Assembly (NCBI RefSeq): GCF_030247185.1
Contig: NC_080572.1
Location: 235,849,336-235,913,335, forward strand
DNA from: Malaya genurostris
Taxonomy: Eukaryota; Arthropoda; Insecta; Diptera; Culicidae
Reading direction: 5' to 3'
DNA: 64,000 nucleotides
Positions 22,723-35,175 of this stretch are shown one piece after another (within the stretch, counting starts at the first letter, position 1; the number at the start of each line of letters is the position of its first letter). The notes below the pieces were generated by a model. It saw only the letters and a program-made list of their open reading frames with translations, was not told where the DNA came from and searched no databases. A program made the position numbers and the translations under genes.

Positions 22723-23095
22723 CTAATGTTCATCGAAATTTGTCTTGATTTGCATTTGTTTTATAACCGACTAAATTGCACCATTATCCTAAATGTATGC
22801 AATTATATCTTTGTACATACTTGCGATTTCGATAATTAAGCTTCTCTTCGCCAAACTTGTGTTCAAGTGTTTTATGCAAGTAGTTTTTTTTAGCGTTAAG
22901 TTTCTCTACCATTCTGCGATTTCGGTTGAAGCGATAAACTATTTCTCATTATCAATCGAGTTCATCTAATATAAATTAGAAATTAATCTTAAGCACTCAA
23001 AATTTATCCAGGGGTAGTTGTCAATTTCTCATGGGGAAACGACTTAACATGGAATTCCGAGCTTGCATGACACAAGATCAGAGCATACCAATTAA

Positions 23096-23748
23096 GGGCT
23101 GAGGCCAGTGTGTTTTAGGACGTTTTAAAGGTCTATTTTCACGCTTTAAATCTGATTTTCTCAGAAACGGTGACGAATATCAAAAAACCCAACTGACAAT
23201 CTCTTAGAAAATTAGTTTAGATTATTCTGTGAAAATTTCAGAATGATTGTTTGACTTTAGCGGTCGGGAAAGTCTTTTTTCTGAAGGAAGAATTGCATAG
23301 TTCAGCTATGGCAACTTTCAACTTGTTCATTGAATTTCTCGCCTTCAAAAGCATGGATCAAAATCTATCCTGACAATGTCAAGATAATTTAGTTTAGATG
23401 CAATTAGTGCATAAAAACATATATGTTGTCGCGATAAAAATTAAGTTAATGTTATTTTTGTAATGGTAAGTCCATTTCTATGGCACCACCATTTTTTTCT
23501 GCTCTTGTATCCTGGTAACGTAACGAAACATGAGAGAGAAATAAAATCGGCTCAGCAAGGCTACCAAACAAGCGGTAGCTTTATTGGATTTTATGTGATG
23601 TAGTCAAACTTGTACCCGAAAATATCAAAACTTTCTTGGCCACCCGGCCACATCGAGAGTCATTTTACACATTTACGAGAGAGCATGGAGAGAAATGTAA
23701 TACGCACAGCGAGCAACACGGTTTCACGCTAACAACTGGCCTCAGCCC
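23096..23748. mobile_element. PIF/Harbinger-like MITE (653 bp) with TAA duplication
   Basis: The perfect inverted ends GGGCTGAGGCCAGT and ACTGGCCTCAGCCC are flanked by TAA on both sides (23093-23095 and 23749-23751). A 3-bp TWA duplication is the PIF/Harbinger signature. The interior is AT-rich and has no transposase. Confidence 0.85.
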
Positions 23749-23808
23749 TAAAAGCTTCAAATCGTTTTATGACACGTTTTTGTCTTGCACTCTAGCAACA
23801 ACCTACCT

Positions 23809-23960
23809 CTAGCATGCTACGAGTAGGACTGAAACGTTAGCTTTAATTTCGCTTCTATTTATAGATTCGCGTGCTTCCAATAGCTTCACTTTTGCATCGA
23901 TTGACCAATCAGAGCGATGCTCTCTCTTTGATGTTACATCGCTTACTCCTTCAAAACCGT
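23809..23960 (-). repeat. Promoter-like dispersed repeat, short copy
   Basis: On the minus strand, GCTCTGATTGGTCAATCGATG (CCAAT-type) precedes ATCTATAAATAGAAGC, a TATA-like palindrome, by about 50 bases. The arrangement resembles the repeat at 1690-1870. The 88-residue minus frame here has no recognisable domain. Confidence 0.35.
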
Positions 23961-24511
23961 CGTCTATGGCAGGGAAATCCGGTATGCCAAAGATTTTTAG
24001 CAGCCAAATAGGACACTGCTTGCTACTAATCAAAATTTCAATCAAATATAATTGCAAATACGTGGCTTGATACATTCAAATCGAAACGTAGAAATATTTC
24101 CTATCAAATGATGAAATAATATTAATAATTGATACAAAATAGACTGAGCTGTAAGTGTTTAAACCTGACCACATTTCTAAGTGTAGTTTTTCTATATAGA
24201 AAATAAAGATGTGTTCCACATCAAAAATTTCAGTGTTTAGGGCTCTGCGCTACCGCGGATCATAAGGAATTAATTACAGTTCTGGTGTTGGATGGCCCTA
24301 GTCCATGAAAGCCACTCTAGACCATCTGGTCTCAAAATTTGCCGCACACTGCGCTTATCAACTAGTCGGAACCTGTAGCACATATTTCAACCGTCACAAG
24401 CATAGTCCAGTCGGTTACTTCAAGCTCGCCTTCAGCACTCACTTCGCTTCTGCACAATCACTATGCCCGTAAATCCTGGTTGTAATCTGTAATCCAAACA
24501 AATAAACTCAC

Positions 24512-24690
24512 GTCACTGCCACCACTTCACCACTTCGATTCACGTGTTCCCTCGTTGGTGATTTCGCGGTTAGGCACAATGTAGACCACCCGCTGCTGTG
24601 GTGCAGCTGCTCGGGAACACACAAAAGACACGGATAGGGGTCTTTATCGCCTTTCTGTTGCCGTCGATGCTACTGCTGGCTGGCTGTTGT
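24512..24690 (-). other. Candidate 5' UTR exon with strong splice donor, minus strand
   Basis: On the minus strand, GAAGTGGTGGCAGTGAC is followed by GTGAGTTT, a near-perfect donor beginning at 24511. The preceding text (AGCAGCTGCACCACAGCAG, AACCGCGAAATCACCAACG) is unique and CA-rich, and lacks a long frame, as in insect leader exons. The next minus-strand acceptor with an ATG is at 11168, so a 13.3-kb intron is possible. The start of the exon is arbitrary. Confidence 0.4.
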
Positions 24691-25304
24691 GGTTGTAAAC
24701 ATTGACGGCAAACACGATGCACGATGGATCCGCCAAAACCGGAGACAAATCACACTGTCACTTGTTTCAGTCGATACGACGATCAACAAACCACCGATTT
24801 AAACCAGTCCCATCGGACCGTGACATATTAGGTTTCCCCCGAAAAAAAAACCCGATCCATATTAGTGCCACACCAGACTCCGAACCGCGTCCGATAAGCC
24901 TTTCCTCGACTAGCGCTTTGCGCCTTCCCACGGTAAGGCCCGATACCAAAAAAGCATCGGAAATCCTTCAGTAAACAACCAAAACTGAAACGAGCATTCT
25001 GTATTTTTTTTTTGCCCGCTCGTCTGTCAACGCGCTATTGATCTCACGGTGAATTCCACGACTCACATGCAGACATCGGCAGCAAGTCTAAACCAACCGA
25101 CTCCGAATTAGGGTCGACACTCCTAATCTAATCGCGTCACACACGATGCCAAATGCGATAAGTTGGTTGCAACTGCGAAATGGTACCAAACAACTCGAAC
25201 GGCACAAACAAACAAAAAAAAATATCCTCACGTCGCGATTATGACGATGATGACGATGGCGACGGCGACGCACAACTGCTTCACTAGCGACAAGCGACAA
25301 ACGA

Positions 25305-25346
25305 CAAAGACGACGACGACGACGACGGCGACGACGACGAAGACAC
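25305..25346 (+). repeat. GAC trinucleotide microsatellite
   Basis: GACGACGACGACGACGACGG and flanking GAC/GAA units. Confidence 0.9.
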
Positions 25347-25721
25347 GACGATCCAATCCACCATACGGCCAACGTCGAACTAGTTATTATTATGATTGTT
25401 TCGTTCAAGAACGAAAAAATCGCGTTTAAATTATGACCTCCCCAAGACCGACCACCCTTCTTCTACTTCTACTGGCAGTCAGTCGGTCGGTCAGGTTTGG
25501 GTTCGGCAATCGGCGTTGTACTACAAGTCCTCCATCTGATTCAGAAAACCAACCCGACGGACGGAATCGCTCTCGCCCCCGGTATGGACACTTGCTACTA
25601 GTCCACTTTGGTTTGGTCGCTCACTCACTGCGGTTGTTGCTACTACTTCTCAACACACCAATTGTTGCCACATACCACTATCATCGCTAGGCTAGTAGTA
25701 TTTAGTGCTGATTGGACAGCA

Positions 25722-25762
25722 CCAACAACAACAACAACAACAACGGCAACAACAACAAACAC
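25722..25762 (+). repeat. CAA trinucleotide microsatellite
   Basis: CAACAACAACAACAACAACG followed by more CAA units; it gives Gln and Asn runs in two frames. Confidence 0.9.
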
Positions 25763-26295
25763 GAAACGACAAAACAGCAGCTGGTACTATTCATTCGGAT
25801 TGTGGTTCATACGTTGCCGTTAGTGGCATCGGTTTCGGCCGGCAGCAATCGGAATCACCCTGCTTATCATCACATGTCGCATTCGCACGAGCACTCGTGC
25901 GTTTAGTGGGTTTAGTGTTTGCGAGCCGACAAACGAAAGAATACTTGCAAACGTACCGAAAGCTGCGTTGGACACTGTTTCGCAGGAATAAAGTGAAGTC
26001 CATAGTAAATAGTCTTCGGTTTCGTCGCAGTGTGTATGATGCCGATGATGCCAAGAATGCACAGGGAAATGCATGGTATGATTTTTCTCAGCGATGATAT
26101 TTGATAATTTTATATTTTCGCAACACTGTATGGAACAGTATTATTCAGTTTATTTCGGCTGAAACAATTATAAATTCAATTGTAATAGTTTCAGGGTTGT
26201 TACGGTCGCGCGGATTTCGCGGATCTGGCGCGTTTTCTGATCTAGTTTAGATGGAATAGCGAGGACCTCGCGAGGATTATTTATTATTAGGTTGG

Positions 26296-26375
26296 AGAAA
26301 TGCCAAACGGTATTATGCCAAATGACCTTATGCCAAACGGGCCGCCCCCGAGCCAAAATACCTCTGTTACCCTAC
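26296..26375 (+). repeat. Short ATGCCAAA tandem repeat at a dispersed-repeat end
   Basis: GAAATGCCAAACGG, TTATGCCAAATGACC and TTATGCCAAACGGG occur in series, followed by CCAAAATACCTCTGTTACCC. That last motif recurs at 63193-63212, suggesting a shared element terminus. Confidence 0.5.
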
Positions 26376-26589
26376 TACTGATGCATGGAAGGAATGTTTG
26401 TCCGAAACAGTTTCGTTTCTAGAGATTGTGAGTTTTTCTGAATCTTTACGAGTTTTACGAGAAATTAAGGTGTTCCGGATATGCTTTGGATAACAACACG
26501 ATATCATGCATAAAAACAATTAATTACCGAAATTCGTAAAACTTAAGACAGCCGGCTGTCGAGAGTACTACCATTCATTTTTTTTTTGC

Positions 26590-26720
26590 TTTTGTCGTCT
26601 TTTCAAAATTTACCTTTCTCGTTGCTTTTAACCCAACAAGGAAAATGTTTTCTCCAAGCTATCGGAAATATTAACAGAATTTTATGTAACAATTTTAAGT
26701 ACACCGAAACCTATGCATTT
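26590..26720 (+). repeat. Modular dispersed repeat, module A fragment
   Basis: TTTTCAAAATTTACCTTTCTC and CAAGCTATCGGAAATATTAAC match module A of the copies near 20.2 and 21.0 kb. Confidence 0.5.
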
Positions 26721-26804
26721 ATGAACTAAACGGGGGTTTGTAAAAAGGGGTAGTTCGTAAAAAATAGATTACGTTATTTGGAATTTACTTCGTAAAACTC
26801 TTCT

Positions 26805-27080
26805 CAATCCACCTAGTGGTGTGATAATGCCGTTCTCTTCCTTCAAAACAGTTTCATAAAAACATTTTTTATCTTTTTATTGAATAATTTGTGACACTAA
26901 ATTGGGCCCATTTTTGACACCAATTGATTCAGATTGAATCGAGTAGTTCACAAAAGCATTCTTCACTGTTTATATCACATGGTAGGCATCATTTTTCCAA
27001 CCAAGCGCTTGACATTTGCGTTGCCTATTTGTATGAGAAGAGTTATGCTAATCTAAAAAACGTGCCTAATCCACCTAGCA
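26805..27080 (+). repeat. Dispersed repeat, copy matching 63325-63580
   Basis: TCCACCTAGTGGTGTGATAATG, ATTGATTCAGATTGAATCGAG, GTAGTTCACAAAAGCAT and GACATTTGCGTTGCC are all found in the same order and orientation near the right end of the window. Confidence 0.75.
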
Positions 27081-27889
27081 GTGAGATGATACCTTTTTTT
27101 TTATCAATCCGCATGTGTTTTTTGCATGAATATTCTTCGGTGTTTCATTTTTCATGGCATTATTTTGATGACCGTCGTTTTAAGCGACAATTTGAGATTT
27201 TAATCACTCATTATTCTGTAATGTCGAAACTGCAAATTGGATCGAGTTTGAATCTAAAAGAGGAACAATCGATTAAACATTCCATGATATGTCGAAGTAA
27301 GTTCCACTTTAGAGTTTACGGTAATTTAAGGTACTTCCAGAGCCGGTATTCAGGAACCAGCATAATCCGAACCGATTCGTATGGCCATATGACGAATAAA
27401 TTGCAATAGTTTTGAGTCCAACTTTAAAGCATTTCGGGATTGTCATCTTCTATATCGGTTTGAATTTTAAAAATTCATCATTATATAATTCCAGAATCGA
27501 AATTTAGAATTGGATAAAATTAATTAATTTTGTATGGGACTATAAGTTTATTTTAATTTGGATTTTTTGTTTCTGAAATTCGATTTGGCTTTTTTTGAGA
27601 AAACGATTGAGCTTTGAGAAACGATTCGATACTGGAGCCGGAATTCGAAAATCGGTATGGCCAAAGTCAGATAAATTCACCTGAGTAGCTGTATAGTTTA
27701 CATTTGTTTCAAAATGTGTGAAAATCAGTGTAGACATATTTGAGAAATCGTTGTACAAATTAAATTTTTGGCTGTCTTCCGAATCGAAAACTGAATACCA
27801 CTAGAATTGAAATAGATTTATTTCGTTATCGACTATCCAAATCTGCTAATCATTGGGTTAATTTATGTGAAATAGGCATTTTTATACTA

Positions 27890-29560
27890 ATCACTCCGTA
27901 TCCCCGAAACCAGAAGTTAGATCTAACTGAAAAGCATATAGAATCTTAAAACTTTTCATTTGAATTTTAGATGATTCTCAGATTTCATTTGAATCTTACA
28001 TCGTTTCAGCCATCTACGAGAAAAATAAGTTACACAATTTTTATTTCTTTGCACATATCAGCTCCGGAACCAGAGGTCGGAATCAAACATAATTCAGGAA
28101 CCTTGTTTGGGAGCATACGACCTTTCATATGAATCTAAGTTTGTAGAAAACAGTTGAGTCATCTCTGAGAAAATTGAGTGAAATTATTTGTCACACATTC
28201 ATTTGCTGATCTCGACGAACTGATTCGAATGGTATATGGGTGTTATGTTTATCCAGCATTTATTGCTGTTAGTAGTTTAAATCAATATAATTATGGAATT
28301 GCTATCAACTCGAAAATGCTGCCATTATCTGGTTTACATAAGGCATATTCGAACGATTATGTTGACAAAAACGAACCGTGCTAAAATCGGTTCGAATCCA
28401 AATGTCATGAAAATAAATGCTGTACACAGTCTTTTTGGTACTTAGAAACAATTGTATTTAATATTTTAAAAAAATCATGTTTTACGTTGCTCCCAGCGTT
28501 GCCATACAGCGCTAAAAACTCCCACTGCTGAAATGGGGGGGAAAGTCGCTTACCCAAAAATTTCGATATCTCCGTTAAAAATGGAAGGATTTTAACAATC
28601 TATGGATTGTTGGATAGGTATTACCGTGCGAAATCTGTGTCTGAAAACATATTCTGTTTTCTAGGTCAATTGTGACAGATACTGTCAAAAAACTGAACAT
28701 TTTGTCATAAAACTTCGTATAATTCTAAAAAGTAAACATCCGATCTCAAAACCATTTAATAGCGTTCAGGGTGACGGGGAGACCTTTCATTTGGAACTAG
28801 TCTCAGTTCGTCGAGATGAATCGATTGGTATATGATATTCGGCCCTCCGGGCCTCGGAAAATTTTTCTAAAGTTTGAGCGAATTCTATACCTATTTTTTA
28901 TATATAAAAAAAGGTAAAAGTGGACTAAGAACACTTAGTGGAAATTTTTTCAAGCTCTAGTGCTCAAAAGTTTAAGCACCTCGAAAAAAGTCCTCATGCA
29001 AAATTTGGGCTAAATCGGACATGGGTAAGGGGTGCTGCCCAGCGGTTAAAGTTTGAACATTTTTGATCTTGAAAAATCACCATAGGGGGAAGTACATGAA
29101 ATTTCCGAAATCGAACATTTTTTTCGATGCCAACAATCTTGAAATTGCATGAAACGTCAAGATTTAGTGTTATCTCAAAAAAGCCTAAGCTTGTTAAAAT
29201 CGGTTCAGCCATCTCCGAGAAACTTGCTCGGTAAAAAACTAACGCGTTTTGTCGGTTACGTCACTTATACCATCATATCTCCGGAACCAGAAGTCACAGC
29301 TATTTGATCTTCAAACTTGATCAATGGCTCGACAGTAACTTTCAAACGAGTCTAAATTTGTTAAAATCGGTTCAGCCATCTCTGAGAAAATTGAGCGGTA
29401 AAAATATCTTCGAAAAGTGCACAGACACACAGACATTTTCCGATCTCGTTGAACTGAGTCGAATGGTATATAATACTATGGGTTTCCGAGGCTCCGTTCG
29501 AAAGTCGGGTTTTTCTAGCAATTCTAATACCTTTCTATAGAGAAAGGCAAAAAGTTTTGT
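27890..29560 (+). repeat. Dispersed culicine repeat block
   Basis: Diverged units of the 7.6-9.2 kb type (CAGCCATCTACGAGAAAAAT, GGTCGGAATCAAAC, GACCTTTCATATGAATC) continue to AAAATCGGTTCAGCCATC near 29190 and 29360. The segment 28995-29215 (AGGGGTGCTGCCCAGCGG, CACCATAGGGGG) is the single-armed form of the hairpin at 63.6-63.9 kb. No genuine frame is present. Confidence 0.6.
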
Positions 29561-30234
29561 GTAATGAACAGAGCTTAAAAGTGTCAGGCATTCTCAATGA
29601 AATGAAAACCATTCCAACAATCTAATTTTCAATATTTTTCTGTCTCATTCGTAATTGACCGACACCAGAACAAACGAAGAGTGACTAAGCATTTTCGTTT
29701 CTCATTGAAAAAATGAGAGAGTATGATTGCGAATGTCACTCTTTTCTCTATGACCAGACGGAACCAAACTAACGTCTTCATGGAGCATCAGCAGAATTTC
29801 AATTCTCATTCTTTTATCGATGTATTGAAAATCTGTGACGCTTGGCTATAAAAAGTGACTAAAATATGACAAATCGAAGTAATTACATCCCAGAACCTCT
29901 TTGGAAACCAAAACTACTACAAATTCGAGCACCAACAGATAAAAGTAATTGTGAAACCTTTTTCTGTCATTTTCGATTCTCATAGCTTCGGTTGAATAAT
30001 GACACTGCATACTTTGGGATGTTCAAAATGAATGAAAGGGCAAATGGAAGAAAAAACACAATTTTGAAACTACTTTCCCGCTTATGTCATTGACTGGACA
30101 TGGATTTCGTTCTCATAGTTTGCAAGCTACGCTGAGAGTGACATTAATATCTCGTCATTTTCGTCTATTTTGAGTCAATGAAAATGACTTTTATTAGCTA
30201 TGGTAATGAATGTGGAAACCCCCAATGATATAGG

Positions 30235-31065
30235 TATTTTCGGAAGGAAGTGTGTGTGTATGTGTTTATGTGACAAATAATGTCACTCAATTTTCTCAAA
30301 AATTGCTGAACCGATTTTCACAAACTTAAATTCAAATGAAAGGTCTTATGGTCCCATATAAAGTTCCTGAGTTTCATTTGGATCCGACTCCCGGTCCGGA
30401 ATAACAGGGAGATATGCATCAAAATAAGGAAAAAAATAGTCACACACATTTCTCAGAGATGGCTGAACCGATCTTAGATTCAAATGAAAGGTCTTATGGC
30501 CTCATACAATTTTCCTAAATTTCATTTGAATCCGACTTCCGATTCTGGAATTACAAGAAAATATGTGCAATTTTATGAAAAAATGTGCAATCAATTTCTC
30601 GGAAATATCTCAACCGATTATCACAAACTAAGAAGCAAATAAAATGTTTTAAAATTCTTAAAAAAGTCCCCGAAAAGTTTATTCAGATCCGACTTCTGAT
30701 TCCGATATTACAGTGTAATTAGTGAAAATTTTCAATTTCATGAGTATTTTTCCACAAGCGATGGCGAAACGAGTGCACATTTTTATAAAACTTACTACTT
30801 AATTCATCTGGTTGGCAGATCTTGTTAGTTAGTGAATATATAAAACTGCTTCGGGACAACTAGTCCTCGGTTTCCGCTTCCGAAAGCACCGATAATAGTG
30901 AATAAAATCTCCGAAACAGAACTCACTTTGACGAATCATGATTCAAATTAAAGCTCTTATTGTCTTTAAATATGCTGTGCAATTTCATCCTGATCCGACT
31001 TCCGGCTCCGAAATTATAGGGCGATGAGTGTCAAAACATTCAAATTCAAAATGACGATGCAAAAC
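30235..31065 (+). repeat. Dispersed culicine repeat block
   Basis: At least four units: TGCTGAACCGATTTTCACAA (30305), GATGGCTGAACCGATC (30460), CTCAACCGATTATCAC (30608) and TCCGACTTCCGGCTCCG (30995). Confidence 0.7.
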
Positions 31066-31139
31066 TAGTACGTGACGGTACGTGCGGCTTTGCTCCATTC
31101 GCAGCGTGCTTTGTTAAATTTCGTATCGCGTGCAGGATT

Positions 31140-31370
31140 GCCACATTAATATTTTTCAGGTTTACACTGTACAAGAATGAGCAGAACATAATCGTGAATA
31201 GTTCTTGCTGTATTTAACGAAACAACATAATTTTTTCTCCATTTCATCGGAAATATGGTCAACAATTTAAAATATTTTTTTTAGTAATATGAGATAACCA
31301 CAAATAACTTAAAATTGAAGTTTTCTAAAATGTTGGATATGAACAAGCATTGAGGTAAAAATCAGTGCCA
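31140..31370 (+). repeat. Modular dispersed repeat, module A fragment
   Basis: CACTGTACAAGAATGAGCAG, ATCGGAAATATGGTCAAC and GAGATAACCACAAATAAC match module A at 20240-20400. Confidence 0.65.
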
Positions 31371-32054
31371 AAGTAAGGCGCGCAAAATTTCAACCGCATG
31401 AATTGAACGAATCATCGCACAAAGCGTATCGTGACAAACCGAAACATAAAAATACGAAATATTTTCAGTGGTTGAGTGTAGTGGGCTTACATTTTCTGTT
31501 CGCTGGTAAAACAGGCATAGTTAGTTAAATGTGTAACCAAGATGCTCTTATAATTGATTTTCTCGTCTATTGTGATATTGTTCATTGTTACCGATCCTTT
31601 GGCATGGTAATAATACTCCACCTAACTCCACTCGATATCAGCATATGAGTGAATAATATTTTAACATTTCTCATGACTTTTGATAAAATTATAGATACTT
31701 TTTTGTTCACGTTTGGCGAGTTGATATCAATAATTTATATTTTTGAATTCCTTAATTCGGGTTAAGGATATTCTTTCAAATCTCTATACAGTGTGTATTT
31801 TCGAGACTGGCTTGACAAGTAAGTTATTGAAATTAGTGTCATTAATTCCCACCTCAAATTTAGAAATCCTAGATGTATTTATGTATGTATGAAGCCATCA
31901 TCAGTTTGTTCGTTTGTTAAAAGGATGCGACTCATTTCAGACTTTCAGGGGAAAACACAATGCTTCCCCCATGTGACTCAGGTTGGCAATCCACTCCATC
32001 ATCCAGTCATTCACTTGTAAGATACTCTGATGGACTCCAGCCCCTCCCCGTTGA
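31371..32054. other. Stretch without recognised features
   Basis: AT-rich DNA; no gene or repeat boundary could be supported. Confidence 0.3.
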
Positions 32055-32215
32055 CGATATAATTGAGTATAATATTATAGAATACAAAATAACACAATAT
32101 AACATGATATATTGTATTATAATAAAATATAATATAATACCATATAATATCATATATCGTATAATATTATATTATATACAATAAAATATATTATAAAACA
32201 ATATAACAGTTAATG
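32055..32215 (+). repeat. AT-only low-complexity repeat (ATAAT/TATAAT)
   Basis: About 160 bases of imperfect ATAATATAAT-type units, a probable microsatellite derivative. Confidence 0.8.
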
Positions 32216-32375
32216 TTTCAATGTCAGTTATGTTCTTCTTTCTTCGCTGTACCGCAGAAAACAGAATATATCTCTTCTTTTAATAATAATTATCACATTA
32301 ATCAAAAAAGAATTATTAATGATAACAAAATAATAATTATAGGGTGCTGCATCTTTTATGTCTTTATATAAACGC

Positions 32376-32781
32376 TGAATAACTTTCACATTTATCAACC
32401 GAGCGATTGCGTCAGATGTTTTGGAAACGTCAATTCAGTACATCGAAAACAGTTGTTAACGTGCCTATCGGAAAAAATATCGCAGCAAAGAGGCACCCTA
32501 CGGACTTCTTTATGTGAGGTTATCTGAAAAGCAAGGTTTACGACAACCAGCCTCAAATTATTAACGAGTTCAAGGAAAACATTCGTTCTGAAATCGGTGC
32601 TATAACACCCGAGATGCTCGAAAAGGTAATGGTTAACGCAGAAAAAAGGAGCTATTTTGTAATTGCTAATATAGGTAGCCACTTGATTGATATTGTTTTC
32701 AAATACAAGTCCAAAAAAATTAAGGAACGAAACTGAATAAAAATAAATTAGCTCGGTTGTTTTTTTTCTCAAAGTTATTCA
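32376..32781 (+). mobile_element. Internally deleted DNA transposon remnant with 11-bp inverted ends
   Basis: TGAATAACTTT (32376-32386) and AAAGTTATTCA (32771-32781) bracket a transposase C-terminal remnant. Both the protein remnant and the short ends point to the IS630-Tc1-mariner group. The target duplication is not clear, so the exact ends are provisional. Confidence 0.5.
32500..32736 (+). pseudogene. C-terminal remnant of an IS630/mariner-type transposase
   Basis: The plus frame reads TDFF, one residue, a TGA, then GYLKSKVYD, INEFKENIRSEIGAI, TPEMLEKVM, GSHLIDIVFK and a stop at 32734-32736. In this family the start is normally DFFLWGYLKSKVY, where the Asp is the last acidic residue of the DDE/D site and the Trp is replaced here by the stop. 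The following INEFK..I...I..I...ML..V pattern is the usual C-terminal tail. Upstream catalytic domains are missing, so this is about a fifth of a protein. The 125-residue minus-strand frame over the same bases is its shadow. Confidence 0.75.
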
Positions 32782-33039
32782 ATGTTTACATACTGACAAT
32801 AAAGATAGAACACCATGTATAATATAATGAGATATATAACGAATAATTTAATTAAATAGATTAGAATGACATGTTGCGCCTTATGATACACCTTATTATA
32901 CTATGATAAATACAAGCTTTACGATTGAGCCAATTTTTAATCAAAATATAATTTTTAATATTGCACCTCGTTATCACCCTTTTCATTGTGGGAGAGGAGC
33001 TTTTATTTTTATCCAGCGAGGATTAACACTCCTAATACC

Positions 33040-34145
33040 AAGCCTAAAAAAGTTACGCGAAGCGCCAAGCCTCAAAAAAAGTTGGAACGGTAACTTTGAG
33101 CTACCATAGCTCAGTTGTTACTTGACCAATTTCGATAAATTTTTCACCCTCGAATTTTGTGAAGTTTGTAGATTATTTTAACTATATCATTATTGGCAAT
33201 CTTTTAGGAAAAACTAATGAAAATCAGATTTTTCCCGTTCCAAGTTTTTTTTCGAGCTCAAAACGTGCCCTATCTGCATTCATGCGGCACCTGCATCGCA
33301 AATCGGATATTGAGAACTTCAACTTTACCGAGTCATAACTTTGTTGTTAGTCAACCGATCTTCAAAATTTGTTCACCATTGGAAAGGTAATACTTCCAGA
33401 AATAAAATGCACTAAAAAAACCGAAAAATAGGGTTATCTACCCAAAGTTATAATGAAAACTGTAGATAGATGACCTAAGAAAAGATGAGACTTTTTACTA
33501 TGATCGTAAATATCTCGAAATTCAAAGCGATGACCTATATATTTTTATACATCATTCGATTGCTAGTGATACCAGCTACAATTTTCGCTCAATTACCATT
33601 CCTACACAATCAGAAGAAAACATTGAGAAATCAATGAATTTATAAATATATATGAATTTTTCATTTTTTTTTCACATGTTTGTATATAACTCAAAAATTA
33701 AAGCGATGACATGTACATTTTTTTGATTCAAAATATTGAAATCATTGCCAGAAACAATGTATTGATGATCAAAATTACATATCCGTTCAAAGAATCTCAA
33801 GAAATTTGGTACAAATACAGAGAATTTGTGTTATTGGGAAAATTTTGCCAAACAACATGAAATCAAAACTTTTAAATTTTATGACATATATTTTTTTATT
33901 ATTTTAGTTGGAAATTTATTATAAACAAAATTTACAAAAAAAAACTGAAACTTGGATTTCACTGAAAATTTTAAAATTTTTAGTAAATAACCTAAAACTC
34001 TTAAAATATTTTTGTATTGGACAAACGATCTAAACAATTTTTATGCATTTGATAAATTTTGATAACCACTAAAATTCTGGTTTTGTTGTAGGTTTGCCGT
34101 AGAATCTCAAAAAATAGATAAAAGATCGGAAATTTTAAAATTTCC
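33040..34145 (+). repeat. Left arm of a large inverted repeat (about 1.1 kb)
   Basis: The arm begins near AAGCCTCAAAAAAAGTTGG and runs through ACCGAGTCATAACTTTG, CCAACTAAAATAATA (reverse sense) and AAGATCGGAAATTTTAAAAT. Each landmark reappears in reverse complement, in mirror order, at 35985-37085. The arms have diverged by substitutions and small indels, so this is not an assembly artefact. No coding frame is supported. Confidence 0.85.
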
Positions 34146-34837
34146 GAGTTAAATTGCATTGCACAGTTGTCCGGATCCACAATTTAGGGGGCTTTGTGGC
34201 TTAACCTTATACTTTAGAGCTATGATGTCTTCAAAACAAATGATCAGTGAAGATAAACCATATGTCGATGTACAGTGTATTAGGGTGGCTCTTATTATAT
34301 TGGTGATCCGAAACTTATTTTCCGGATGTATTGAGATAGAGGACTGCATTTTTCGGCAAAACTGTAGATAAACTTATATCGAGCAGCTTTGCTGAGGACA
34401 TCATAGTAGTATCTGCAACGGTTTTAGTGTTACAGCTATTTTTAAAGAGCAACTTAGGGTGTTCCTCAAAAAATCAGATTTTTTGCTCTAGCATTTATAT
34501 TTTTCTCTTTTCGTATAGGTATCTTTGAACATCTTTTAGAGTTTGTTAAAACTGGCGTGTTCAGGTAGCGTTTTCTGAACCGAAGTTATGAGCAAAACTA
34601 GTTCAAAAACAGGTTATTTTTAAACTGCTATATCTAACATTGAGGAAAACGAAAAAAATCCGTTTCTTGTATTTGACAAAAAATATTTTCGAGCATGTTT
34701 ATAAAAAAAGGCGGAGGAGATATTTTTTAAAATTTTTTTAAATTATGCTCATACATTGGATTTTTTCATAGAAAAATATTCGTATCAGTCATTTATTAGC
34801 TATATAAGGTATTTTTGTCTTCTAAAGTGTCAAATTA
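34146..34837. other. Spacer of inverted repeat, left part, no features
   Basis: AT-rich sequence between the left arm and the LINE 3' UTR. Small overlapping frames at 34149-34371 lack motifs. Confidence 0.35.
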
Positions 34838-35175
34838 ATTCAAGTGCATATTCGGGAAGAAATCGTTCTGCATTCTTCGGGGAATGCAGAATGATGTCGC
34901 TTTTGTAAAATCTCTAACGCCTCTCGGTGGTTGGAGGATCAACCGTGCACTTTGGCACCTGCAGATCGTTCAGCATCCTTTCGGGGATGCAGGACGACTT
35001 CTTTCTTTATGTTTTGTTTTGTTTTCCCACCTCACCCAATTCTCAATTCCCTTCCATGTTCCTTTTATCCTTCCCTTCCCATCAGGAAGTTGATGAGAAG
35101 CTACGCAAGGCACGAATCTCCAAATAACTAGGGGAACATGCCACTTGAGCCAATTAGTTCTGATAACATAGGTGC
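34838..35175 (+). mobile_element. LINE 3' UTR fragment with two stem-loops
   Basis: Matches the 3' UTR at 56990-57310 over its whole length, including TTTGGCACCTGCAGATCG, TTCCCTTCCATGTTCC and ATGCCACTTGAGCC. It contains two short hairpins, TTCTGCATTC/GAATGCAGAA around a TTCGGG loop (34866-34891) and GCATCC/GGATGC (34973-34990). No coding sequence of the LINE remains. The several 66-71 residue frames here are chance frames. Confidence 0.8.

Larger units (their letters stand above)
24691..26110. promoter_or_regulatory. GC-richer unique island, probable promoter/regulatory region
   Basis: About 1.4 kb of non-repetitive DNA with GAC and CAA microsatellites. Several overlapping small frames on both strands encode only repeat-derived runs (Arg, Thr, Gln or Asn), so none is called. 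Its position just upstream of the minus-strand leader exon at 24512 suggests promoter function. A plus-strand unit from 25.7-26.1 kb cannot be excluded. Confidence 0.35.

Noticed and set aside
25088..26097. Several Arg-, Thr- and Gln-rich frames
   Set aside because: Created by GAC and CAA microsatellites in a probable promoter region.
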